The translations under genes and the position numbers were made by a program. Below, one piece after another: positions 41,830 to 48,966 of a DNA stretch of 64,000 bases (within the stretch, counting starts at the first letter, position 1; each line of letters starts with the position of its first letter). A model generated the notes under the pieces. The model saw nothing but the letters and a program-made list of their open reading frames with translations, had not been told where the DNA came from and did not search any database. The stretch is from Bacteroides sp. MSB163 (lineage in GTDB: Bacteria; Bacteroidota; Bacteroidia; Bacteroidales; Bacteroidaceae), in assembly GCF_036416795.1 (NCBI RefSeq), contig NZ_CP143867.1, positions 3,526,001 through 3,590,000 of the forward strand, in the 5' to 3' direction.

Positions 41830-42294
41830 ATGGAAAAAGTAATTATCAACTCGTACGAGGAATTTGAAAAGCTGGTAGGCCAGCAGATTGGCGTTTCTGA
41901 TTATGTAGAACTTTCGCAAGAGCGCATCAATATGTTTGCAGATGCTACGTTGGACCATCAATGGATACATGTAGACACGGAACGTGCAAAAACAGAAAGT
42001 CACTTCAAGACTACCATTGCGCACGGTTATCTCACTTTGTCTATGCTTCCGCATTTGTGGAACCAGATTATTGAGGTAAACAACCTGAAGATGATGGTTA
42101 ATTACGGTATGGAGCAGATGAAGTTCGGGCAGGCGGTGTTGTCGGGACAAAGCGTGCGTCTGGTGGCGAAGTTACATTCGCTGGCAAATCTGCGTGGTGT
42201 GGCGAAAGCAGAGATTAAGTTTACAATTGAAATAAAGGATCAGCCTAAGAAAGCGCTTGAGGGGATTGCAGTGTTCTTGTATTATTTCAATTGA
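41830..42294 (+). CDS. MaoC-family dehydratase
   Basis: A 154-aa hot-dog-fold hydratase. The conserved ADATLDHQWIHVD block contains the catalytic Asp and His, followed by FKTTIAHGYLTLSMLPHLW. The ATG at 41830 is preferred over the start at 41785, which would lie inside the SDR end. It probably dehydrates (R)-3-hydroxyacyl substrates and is co-transcribed with the SDR. Confidence 0.92.
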   Translation: MEKVIINSYEEFEKLVGQQIGVSDYVELSQERINMFADATLDHQWIHVDTERAKTESHFKTTIAHGYLTLSMLPHLWNQIIEVNNLKMMVNYGMEQMKFGQAVLSGQSVRLVAKLHSLANLRGVAKAEIKFTIEIKDQPKKALEGIAVFLYYFN

Positions 42295-42321
42295 GGTATC
42301 CTTTTCTCCATTGGGATTAAC

Positions 42322-42473
42322 TTATATCTGTAGGGTTATGAATTAATTCACCACAGAGTAGCACTGGGTATCACAGAGTTTAATCAATTTGAAATCAAAA
42401 GAATAGAACTCCGTGAGACTCTGTGTTACTCTGTGGTGAAAACTCATTTCTGCACAGATATGAATTGATACTC
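42322..42473. repeat. Inverted repeat with ~34-bp core arms, intergenic
   Basis: Core arms 42347-42380 and 42407-42440 are inverted copies with about six mismatches, carrying TTCACCACAGAGTA and its complement. Weaker matching extends outward to ATATCTGT/ACAGATAT. It separates the convergent MaoC and YgbA_NO genes and may act as a two-way terminator. Confidence 0.7.
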
Positions 42474-42477
42474 CTTC

Positions 42478-42792
42478 TTATTTCTTCCTAATATATTCCT
42501 GCCACAAATGCCGGATAGCCGCCACCGGATGATAGAACAACATTCTCGGTCCTGCCCATCTCATCACTACTCTCATCCGTTCTCTCATTTCCGGCTTATA
42601 GCAATGCACGGTACAAATCCGACAAGTTGATTTCCCGTCTCCGAACGGACAACGTGAAAGCCGTGTCTGCGCATACTCCAACAATTCCCTGCATTGCGGG
42701 CACAGTGTTCCGTTCCCCTCTTTCTTCCGGCAGTAGAGGCGAATCATCTGTTCTACGGTTTGCTTTTCATTTTCGATGCGAGAGTGTTTCAT
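42478..42792 (-). CDS. Nitrous-oxide-stimulated promoter family protein (YgbA)
   Basis: A 104-aa Cys-rich cytoplasmic protein of the YgbA_NO family. It has GTLCPQCRELLEYAQTRLSRC, CRICTVHCYKPEMRERMRVVMR and MRWAGPRMLFYHP, the family blocks. Start is MKHSRIENEKQT at 42792. It precedes the GrpB gene in the minus-strand run, whose frame starts just upstream. Confidence 0.88.
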   Translation of the reverse strand: MKHSRIENEKQTVEQMIRLYCRKKEGNGTLCPQCRELLEYAQTRLSRCPFGDGKSTCRICTVHCYKPEMRERMRVVMRWAGPRMLFYHPVAAIRHLWQEYIRKK

Positions 42793-42808
42793 ATAAGTTC
42801 CAAATGTT

Positions 42809-43531
42809 TTAATCGTGAGCGGATAGCCCCTTTTCCCGTTCGAAAATATCAGATAGCTCTGCAATTGTTTTTCCTTGATTGTATAATGTTGTCAAGTAGT
42901 TATCAGCTTTTTCTTCCCAGGGCAGATAAGCATTTCCGTATTTTTCTTTTTCAGCAGATACACTTTTCTTCTCTTTGGGTAGCATTTTTGCCAATTGAAC
43001 GATGTGTCTGATGAACTCTGTTTTCCCTTCCGTATATGCCTCTCTGTCATGCTCGTACTTCTCTTTTAATTTCTTCTTGAGTTCTCCGTAATCATGAGCT
43101 ACATCCGGGTGAGTTTGGAGGTAGTGGCAGAAAACAGGCTCATCCCAATGTCCGACATATCTTACGTGGATATGATAAGCCTGTCCCTGAAACCCCTGTA
43201 GGGTATATCCTTTCATGAACATCATGTGCGGGGCAGGTTTTTGAGGCTGTGGAGAATAAATATAACCTATGCTCTCCAGACTTTTGATTAATTCGTTGGT
43301 GTTGGTTTCACCATTGATTTCTAATAATATATCTATGGTTGGCTTTGCGATTAGTTGTTCGACGGCAGTACTTCCTATATGGCCAATGCGGTAGATGTTT
43401 TTGCCAATAGTATCGTAAAGTATTCTTTCTTCCTGATCGTATAATTTAGCCCAGTCTTTCTTATGCTCAGTCAAGATGATGGGAAACAATGTTCCTAACT
43501 CTTCATCGGACATTTCTGTCAATTGTTTCAT
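42809..43531 (-). CDS. GrpB family protein
   Basis: A 240-aa protein with the nucleotidyltransferase-like GrpB domain: LYRIGHIGSTAVEQLIAKPTIDILLEI near residue 50 and HIHVRYVGH...FCHYLQTHPDVAHDYGELKKKLKEKY. A C-terminal segment (PWEEKADNYLTTLYNQGKTIAELSDIFE) extends beyond the core. The start at 43531 (MKQLTEMSDEELG) is preferred to 43645. Function of the family is unclear. Confidence 0.9.
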   Translation of the reverse strand: MKQLTEMSDEELGTLFPIILTEHKKDWAKLYDQEERILYDTIGKNIYRIGHIGSTAVEQLIAKPTIDILLEINGETNTNELIKSLESIGYIYSPQPQKPAPHMMFMKGYTLQGFQGQAYHIHVRYVGHWDEPVFCHYLQTHPDVAHDYGELKKKLKEKYEHDREAYTEGKTEFIRHIVQLAKMLPKEKKSVSAEKEKYGNAYLPWEEKADNYLTTLYNQGKTIAELSDIFEREKGLSAHD

Positions 43532-43667
43532 AACGGGATTCGTTTTTATTTGTGTTGTAAAAGTACGCTTTTCCTGGTAAAGGGGGACATTATTACGGGC
43601 TTTTTTTATGCTTCGGCAGGTTATTCTTTTGTCTTTTCTTGCCATCGCATTGGCAAGATGTTGGCAA

Positions 43668-43940
43668 TTAATTCTGCCAGCGTTTCAGCTTCGGAAACTC
43701 TTGCTTCATCATGGCAATTGCCTCTTCTTTAGTCACTTTCTGTTCCGAGTCTTTGTTGAATTCCTCAACAAACTGAGCACAGTGTTCTATCATTTCGTCC
43801 ATGGTGCAGTCCTGAGTGAACTTTCCATTCTGATAACAGTAAGTACAGTAGTCTGCGCTGAGGCTACCGTCAGCATTTGTTCCGCAAACTTCATTGGATG
43901 TCAGCGGCATTCCGCAGCTCTGGCAAAATTTCATTTCCAT
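43668..43940 (-). CDS. Zinc-ribbon domain protein
   Basis: A 90-aa protein with two zinc knuckles, FCQSCGMPL and YCTYCYQNG, followed by a small acidic helical domain (MDEMIEHCAQFVEEFNKDSE). It resembles the putative zinc-ribbon proteins often next to AraC effector-domain genes. Transcribed between GNAT genes on the minus strand. The role is unknown. Confidence 0.85.
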   Translation of the reverse strand: MEMKFCQSCGMPLTSNEVCGTNADGSLSADYCTYCYQNGKFTQDCTMDEMIEHCAQFVEEFNKDSEQKVTKEEAIAMMKQEFPKLKRWQN

Positions 43941-43978
43941 AATTGTTCTTGATTTTAGAGTTTTATAAATATGTATTC

Positions 43979-44725
43979 TTATTTCAATTGCAGCAATTTC
44001 TTTAGCAATCCTTCATTCAGTAGATGCACAGTCTCGAACTTTCCGTTATAGAATACCGCCCAATTATTGAAGATGCAAGGCAGTTGCTTGGCTTTCTCCA
44101 GTGTATCGACTTCTATCAACCGCAAAGGTATCTGATTATTCTCGCAATAATTATAAATCTGCTCGATGCAGTTGGGGATGTACGGACATTGCATACCATA
44201 ATATATAGTCAGTTCTTTGTTTCCAATAATCTGTTTCCGTGCATCCGTCGTGAATTGCGGTTGGCTGCTGTCAAGGGAAAGGGCTAATAATTCGTATTCG
44301 TCATGAATGGCATCCACTACCTTGAAGCCATATTTCAGCATAAATTTCTTGTCGGACAAGAAAGGCTTCTTCTTTTTGGAAGACAGCACACAGATACCCG
44401 ATTTTCCTTGTGCCTTGGCATCGTCAATGCACGATTGCAACAAAGCTTCTCCATATCCTTTTCCCTTGTAGCTACCTGCCACCCACAGGCAGTAGATATA
44501 CAGATAGTTATCCCCCGTTACAGGCACCCAAGCCTTTTCCAGCGGGGCATACTCGATAAACACCTTGCCTTGTACATCCAGTTTGCGGAAGACGTGCCCT
44601 TCTTTGACGCGTTCTGCCAACCAGTTCCGCTTATCATTTACACCTGTTTGATGCTTCTTATCAGAAATGGCGCAACATAAATGTTCGCTCATAACGTTAT
44701 CCGGACTCAATGTGATAAATTCCAT
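43979..44725 (-). CDS. GNAT acetyltransferase with C-terminal YoaP domain
   Basis: A 248-aa two-domain protein. The N-terminal GNAT part (residues 1-145) has CLWVAGSYKGKGYGEALLQSCIDDAKAQGK. The C-terminal YoaP domain (about residues 165-248) contains KELTIYYGMQCPYIPNCIEQI with a Cys pair and a thioredoxin-like LRLIEVDTLEKAKQLPC run. The combination is known in bacteria, of unknown function. Confidence 0.88.
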   Translation of the reverse strand: MEFITLSPDNVMSEHLCCAISDKKHQTGVNDKRNWLAERVKEGHVFRKLDVQGKVFIEYAPLEKAWVPVTGDNYLYIYCLWVAGSYKGKGYGEALLQSCIDDAKAQGKSGICVLSSKKKKPFLSDKKFMLKYGFKVVDAIHDEYELLALSLDSSQPQFTTDARKQIIGNKELTIYYGMQCPYIPNCIEQIYNYCENNQIPLRLIEVDTLEKAKQLPCIFNNWAVFYNGKFETVHLLNEGLLKKLLQLK

Positions 44726-44758
44726 ATTATTCTTTTGGTATTGGTATATAGATTTTTG

Positions 44759-45211
44759 TTATCCATTCTTGCTGATTTTGAGATAAACCATGTCCCGCAA
44801 TTGTTTTCCGTCCTCATACATGGGATGGTCGTAGTTCTTGATGAAGAAATCGGGTATACGGTGGGAGTAGGTGAAGCCGCACTGTTCGTAAAACGGTATG
44901 GTATAGGTACTGTCTCCCGTGCCCACTAACATCGTCTGATAACGGTCCTTGTAGTGTTCCAGCAAAAACTTTATTAACCGTGTTCCATATCCTTTGCGTT
45001 GATAATGCGGATAGGTTGCAATGTTCTTTATTTCGTAGGTTCCGTTCCCTTCGTCGGTGATTACACAGGCGGCTTTTAAGTCTCCGTCGTAGAGGGCGAA
45101 CATTTCTCCGCGTTCCAGATAGAGGTCAATCATGGATTCCTGTTCGTCTGCGAGAAGGAGAAGTTCGAGGAATTCTTTCTTGTTCTTTAAGATAGGTACG
45201 ATGTTAATCAT
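44759..45211 (-). CDS. GNAT-family N-acetyltransferase
   Basis: A 150-aa acetyltransferase with motif A IKNIATYPHYQRKGYGTRLI and motif B TIPFYEQCGFTYSHRIPDFF. Start at 45211 (MINIVPILKNKKE) follows a matching -7 box at 45244-45251. The substrate is unknown. Confidence 0.87.
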   Translation of the reverse strand: MINIVPILKNKKEFLELLLLADEQESMIDLYLERGEMFALYDGDLKAACVITDEGNGTYEIKNIATYPHYQRKGYGTRLIKFLLEHYKDRYQTMLVGTGDSTYTIPFYEQCGFTYSHRIPDFFIKNYDHPMYEDGKQLRDMVYLKISKNG

Positions 45212-45243
45212 GACAGTATTGACTGAATTGTTTTCAAATTCCC

Positions 45244-45251
45244 CAAAGATA
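45244..45251 (-). promoter_or_regulatory. -7 promoter box for the GNAT gene
   Basis: TATCTTTG on the minus strand, 33 bases before the start at 45211. Confidence 0.45.
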
Positions 45252-45342
45252 GGCAATTGAAACGAGACGGACAATTTTCTTGTGTTAATTGGCTGTCAAC
45301 TGATAAATTCTCATTTATAACATTATCGCCGATGATTTGAAT

Positions 45343-45414
45343 TATCTTTCGTTGATTTTCCACCTTTTCAGCGTATGAGAAATTATCTTTCGTTCGATTG
45401 AACGAAAGATAATT
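45343..45414. promoter_or_regulatory. Perfect 15-bp palindrome and extra half-site (operator candidate)
   Basis: AATTATCTTTCGTTC at 45381-45395 and its exact complement at 45400-45414 flank a four-base centre (GATT). A further direct copy of ATTATCTTTCGTT lies at about 45342-45354. The site lies between the minus-strand GNAT gene and the plus-strand operon at 45502; a dimeric repressor or activator could bind here. Confidence 0.5.
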
Positions 45415-45501
45415 GATATTATTTGGCATGAATACGTCTGTGCGGTAATTTCGTGGCAAACAATTCAGTATTCATTATACAAAAGACAGGAGACGACGAG
45501 T

Positions 45502-45714
45502 ATGAAACCAACAGAAAAACAAAAGTACACCGCCCCCGCCATCGAGGTGATACGGATGGAAAGCGAGGGAATTATGGCAAGTAGTCTGGGCGACATGCCG
45601 CAAAGACCTTGGGGCAGTAGCACCGGCCGCACCCGTTCCACCGGCTATGGCCGCGCCGCATCCGGCAGTGACCTGGAAGACCTTATCAACGATATTCTCA
45701 CCATTGAAAAATAA
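45502..45714 (+). CDS. Small Bacteroidales peptide before a fimbrillin/LRR lipoprotein
   Basis: A 70-aa hydrophilic protein with the recurring N-terminal block EKQKYTAPAIEVIRMESEG, then a Gly/Arg/Ser-rich middle and an acidic C-terminus DLEDLINDIL. Similar TAPxIEVI-containing small proteins are frequent upstream of fimbrillin and BspA-type lipoprotein genes in Bacteroides, but their role is unknown. An AGGAG site (45489-45493) precedes the ATG. The next gene starts seven bases after its stop, so they form an operon. Confidence 0.7.
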   Translation: MKPTEKQKYTAPAIEVIRMESEGIMASSLGDMPQRPWGSSTGRTRSTGYGRAASGSDLEDLINDILTIEK

Positions 45715-45721
45715 GCGCTAT

Positions 45722-47392
45722 ATGAAGAAAATCATCATACCTTCCATCCTCTTCTGCCTGACAATGGCGGCAGGATGCAGCCAGGACGAACCGGCAATGG
45801 AAACTCCCGATAACGGCAACGCCCCGGGAAAACAGATAACCGTCACCGCCGCCATGCCCGGTACGGGAGTAGATACTCGCCTGATATACGAAGACCAAAC
45901 CAACGCGGAAGGCAACGGAAAGCTCATAGTGAAGTGGGCGGCAAGTGGCGAAAAGATATACCTTTATAATAGGACTAGAGAAACGTCATCCATCCTTGAA
46001 CAAAAAGCAAGTTCACTCAGCTCGGATGGCAAAAACACCGAATTCACCGGGAATTTGCCTGCGGGAACAGAAACGGGCGATGAACTGTACGCCTGTTACC
46101 AACACGGCTTGCCCGACATGAACTTTACTCTCACGAAAGTTCCGGCTGACGAAGCCTCCGGGTGGCCGGAAATGGCAAGTTTGCGCATCCCCGACATCAC
46201 AAGCGACGGAACTCCGGAGAACATAAAGCACACCATCTGTGCCGAGGCCACCTATCAGGGAGAACCCACCGTCAGCTTCAGCTTCCTTCCCCTGACGGCG
46301 GCGCTGAAACTTACCATACAGGGAATACCCGCCGGAACAACCATCACTGGCCTGCAACTGAGCAATGTGTCTCGTGCGGCAGACGTGCTTCTGTACTCCC
46401 TTCCTCCCGTCTACAATTTCTATTCAAATGAAATACCCATGGAGAAAATAGAAAACCTCTCCCTTACCTCATCGGATAATGTTTTCTATACTGCCCTCGT
46501 GCCCTGTTATATATCCGAGATGATGATGATAACCGCCACCGATAGCGAAGGGAAAAAGTATATAGCCGCCCTGCCCACTATCATGATAGAAGCGGGAAAC
46601 GTATACGTGGCAGAAGTAACACTGAAAGATGTAGTACCCACCGAACCTATCGATGTGGACCAGTATGCCTCTACTGTTGAAGTAAAGGCCGCTATCCAAG
46701 CCATCCTCAATGCCGACGTCACCGAAATCAAGCTCAAGGGCGACCTTGCCAAGACGGGAATGGGCGGTACGAAAGGTACATTTGCCGATAATACACAAAT
46801 CACGAAATGCGACCTCACCGGAGTGACGGGCTGGGGGACAGAGGCAACACTGCCCGACCGCGCCTTTAAGGATTGCACCGCCTTGAAGGAGGTGAAGTTG
46901 CCCGATGACGTGCGGGTAATCGGAGAGTATGCTTTTGTCCGCTGCGCTGCGCTGACTGCGGTGAATCTTTCGCAGATTACCCGGATTGATAACGACGCGT
47001 TTAATGAATGTACTTCATTGGCGGAACTCGCGATGGATAATGTGACGGCGATAGACGATGAGGCTTTCTACGGATGTACGAGTCTGCAAACGCTCAAAAT
47101 ACCGCAGTGCACCCGGTTCGGCTATTATATCGTTACGGGATGCAGCTCTCTTACCCGGATAGAAGCCACCGCCGCCGGTAATTTCGTTTATATAGATGAT
47201 GCCGGCAGAACAATAACCGAAACTGTTTTTCAGAACAAAACCCATTCCGGAGAAAAGGCATTTAATTCCGCCGAGTGTACCCTCGTGCTGAACGCCGACA
47301 AGCAAGCGGGTGGCAGTGCCGTCCCCACAATCTCCGACGGTAACAGATGGTCTTCCGAATACATTATTTGGAAAAGCATCGGCTTTCAATGA
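45722..47392 (+). CDS. Fimbrillin-family lipoprotein with BspA-like leucine-rich repeats
   Basis: A 556-aa surface lipoprotein. The lipobox is FCLTMAAGCSQDE (lipid Cys at residue 19). Residues 30-310 resemble the Mfa-like/fimbrillin domain (GKQITVTAAMPGTGVDTR, KLIVKWAASGEKIYLYN). Residues 340-520 hold BspA-type LRR_5 repeats, for example LPDRAFKDCTALKEVKLPDD, IDNDAFNECTSLAELAM and IDDEAFYGCTSLQTLKIP. Codons are G/C-rich compared with nearby genes. Role may be adhesion to host or other bacteria. Confidence 0.85.
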   Translation: MKKIIIPSILFCLTMAAGCSQDEPAMETPDNGNAPGKQITVTAAMPGTGVDTRLIYEDQTNAEGNGKLIVKWAASGEKIYLYNRTRETSSILEQKASSLSSDGKNTEFTGNLPAGTETGDELYACYQHGLPDMNFTLTKVPADEASGWPEMASLRIPDITSDGTPENIKHTICAEATYQGEPTVSFSFLPLTAALKLTIQGIPAGTTITGLQLSNVSRAADVLLYSLPPVYNFYSNEIPMEKIENLSLTSSDNVFYTALVPCYISEMMMITATDSEGKKYIAALPTIMIEAGNVYVAEVTLKDVVPTEPIDVDQYASTVEVKAAIQAILNADVTEIKLKGDLAKTGMGGTKGTFADNTQITKCDLTGVTGWGTEATLPDRAFKDCTALKEVKLPDDVRVIGEYAFVRCAALTAVNLSQITRIDNDAFNECTSLAELAMDNVTAIDDEAFYGCTSLQTLKIPQCTRFGYYIVTGCSSLTRIEATAAGNFVYIDDAGRTITETVFQNKTHSGEKAFNSAECTLVLNADKQAGGSAVPTISDGNRWSSEYIIWKSIGFQ

Positions 47393-47438
47393 TTGACATC
47401 GGGGGGCATTCCCTCTCCCGACACGGAATAAGCCTTTT

Positions 47439-47526
47439 CCCGAAGTTAAGCTTTGAGGCGGTCAAAGTTCAACATTGGCATCGTCAAAGTTCAACTTCGG
47501 CACAGTCAAGGCTCAGCCTCCTCCGG
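47439..47526 (+). repeat. Degenerate 22-bp tandem repeat downstream of the LRR lipoprotein
   Basis: GTCAAAGTTCAAC begins at 47461 and again at 47483, and GTCAAGGCTCAGC follows at 47505, 22 bases apart each; a fainter unit precedes at 47439. The gap 47393-47819 also contains a direct repeat GGACAAAATGCAATA at 47706 and 47727, and is otherwise gene-free. Confidence 0.7.
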
Positions 47527-47626
47527 GAAGTTTCACTTGCCCGGAGTAATAGTGGTGGGAGGAGACGGAACAGATAATAGAGCAACAATATATTCACTTT
47601 AAAAACTTACAATTATGGCATTTGGG

Positions 47627-47656
47627 AAAAAGCACGGTTTGTCCGTGCTTTTTTTG
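47627..47656 (+). terminator. Intrinsic terminator downstream of the LRR lipoprotein
   Basis: AAAAAGCACGG pairs with CCGTGCTTTTT around TTTGT, with further T's following. A chance 50-codon ORF across it is not supported. Confidence 0.8.
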
Positions 47657-47819
47657 TTCCACATACCCCAGAAGTGTCTGAGAAGGGTGTACTGTAATGT
47701 AATCGGGACAAAATGCAATAAAGTCAGGACAAAATGCAATACCGGCGGATTGCAAATTATAGGCGATCGAAAGATTTTTTAGCTTCGGAGCGGTCACCGG
47801 ACTCTTTTTCATTCTGCAT

Positions 47820-48512
47820 TTATAACTTTGCGTTCAGATAAAGGTTGTATTCTTTCAATAAAAAATCATCGGGATTCTTTAAGCTTACAATGTAATTTAG
47901 CAGATTTTGCTCTTGAAGTTGGTCATATAACTTCGCAAACGTTTGGTCTTTTCTCAGTAAATCTTTAGAGATAAACGTCTTGAACATAAAAATACGTTCT
48001 TGCCAGCTAATAACGTCTCCGATTGCATATCCGTCTTGAGAACTTAGTGCACATTTATCCCGCCCTGAGCCTAAAGCAAGAATAAAGCCTAAATAATTAT
48101 TCTTTATATATTGGTTAATAAGTTCTTGTTTGCCAATCGCGGCACCCTTTAAAAACCTTGAATGATAGCGGGAGAAAAAATGAGGAGGGAAAATATAGAT
48201 GTTATGATCGCCGGCAATAATGTATTCGTAAACATAAGTTCCTTCTTCGGTTTGCACCTGGGATATAGCGATACACGCGGCATCCTCGGCCAACTTTTTG
48301 GTTATTGCATAATAGAATATAAACCAATCATTATTTGTTGTCTTGCTGAAATAGTGAATCGGATTAAATATCATCGGCAAATGAAGGCTTTTAATAATCG
48401 CCCTGCGTATTTTTGAATCATAATTTCTTCTGAGGTAAGGAACTATGTTCTCGAATATGTCGTTTTGCATCTCCCTTCTAAGTGCGAAGGGATTCATTGT
48501 TCTTGTTATCAT
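47820..48512 (-). CDS. AT-rich orphan protein, about 230 aa
   Basis: A 230-aa protein from the ATG at 48512 (MITRTMNPFALRREM; a later ATG is at 48497). It is low in Gly/Pro with Tyr/Phe-rich strands (NNDWFIFYYAITKKL, GDHNIYIFPPHFFSRYH). No transmembrane span or known domain is recognised. Its base composition is clearly AT-richer than the LRR lipoprotein and the ATPase gene nearby, suggesting separate acquisition. A TACCTTTG -7 box at 48539-48546 precedes it. Confidence 0.7.
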   Translation of the reverse strand: MITRTMNPFALRREMQNDIFENIVPYLRRNYDSKIRRAIIKSLHLPMIFNPIHYFSKTTNNDWFIFYYAITKKLAEDAACIAISQVQTEEGTYVYEYIIAGDHNIYIFPPHFFSRYHSRFLKGAAIGKQELINQYIKNNYLGFILALGSGRDKCALSSQDGYAIGDVISWQERIFMFKTFISKDLLRKDQTFAKLYDQLQEQNLLNYIVSLKNPDDFLLKEYNLYLNAKL

Positions 48513-48538
48513 TTTTTTAGTGATTGATATTGCGGCCG

Positions 48539-48546
48539 CAAAGGTA
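48539..48546 (-). promoter_or_regulatory. -7 promoter box for the AT-rich orphan
   Basis: TACCTTTG on the minus strand, 26 bases before the start at 48512; it diverges from the antitoxin promoter. Confidence 0.45.
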
Positions 48547-48627
48547 ACCAAAACAAACTGCAATTAATCAGGTTAATATGAATTTCAACTACTGATTGGC
48601 ATGAATAACTATTTTATATCGGGTTTG

Positions 48628-48657
48628 TTGTATATTGGGGATAAACCTGTATCTTTG
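48628..48657 (+). promoter_or_regulatory. Promoter for the antitoxin remnant
   Basis: TTG at 48628-48630 and TATCTTTG at 48650-48657 are 19 bases apart; a TTTG at 48624-48627 is an alternative upstream element. Confidence 0.5.
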
Positions 48658-48679
48658 TTACATTAAAAAACAGAGCGTT

Positions 48680-48868
48680 ATGGACAATATAGTAAAGCTG
48701 ACCGAAACCTATTGGGAAATGCTAAAGTCACTGAATGATGATATAAAATTGCGATTAGCCACCCGGTTGACCGCTTCTGTTATTGCCGGTAAAGATGCCC
48801 GCAAAAACAGGACTGATGAGATGATAGAAAAGCATCTCGGTAAATGGAAGGATGAAAGAAACTATTGA
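48680..48868 (+). CDS. Antitoxin-like protein of a VapBC-type pair (partner truncated)
   Basis: A 62-aa protein MDNIVKLTETYWEMLKSLND with DIKLRLATRLTASVIAG and a C-terminal HLGKWKDERNY. Small proteins of this shape, with a terminal WKDxR segment, precede PIN-domain toxins in Bacteroides. Start at 48680, not 48635. A promoter lies 23 bases upstream. The following frame overlaps its end by 17 bases and encodes only the tail of a PIN toxin. Confidence 0.65.
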   Translation: MDNIVKLTETYWEMLKSLNDDIKLRLATRLTASVIAGKDARKNRTDEMIEKHLGKWKDERNY

Positions 48869-48947
48869 TTGTATTATGGTCACGGAAAATGTGAAGCATC
48901 TTAATAGGATAGAGAATATTCAAATAGAAAATTGGATTACTTTTTAA
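48852..48947 (+). pseudogene. Remnant of a PIN-domain (VapC-type) toxin
   Basis: The 31-codon frame reads MKETIDCIMVTENVKHLNRI followed by ENIQIENWITF. The segment from VTENVKHLNRI on matches the C-terminal strand and helix of VapC-type PIN toxins, while the catalytic acidic core is missing. The start overlaps the antitoxin by 17 bases as in intact pairs, so a large internal deletion probably removed the toxin body. The protein is almost certainly inactive. Confidence 0.65.
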
Positions 48948-48966
48948 AATAGCAGGAGGACAGATT

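Noticed and set aside
45502..45714. RiPP precursor peptide
   Set aside because: No maturase, protease or exporter gene lies nearby, and the next gene is a surface lipoprotein.
47594..47812. 72-aa minus-strand ORF
   Set aside because: It runs across an intrinsic terminator and direct repeats, with no start signal or domain.
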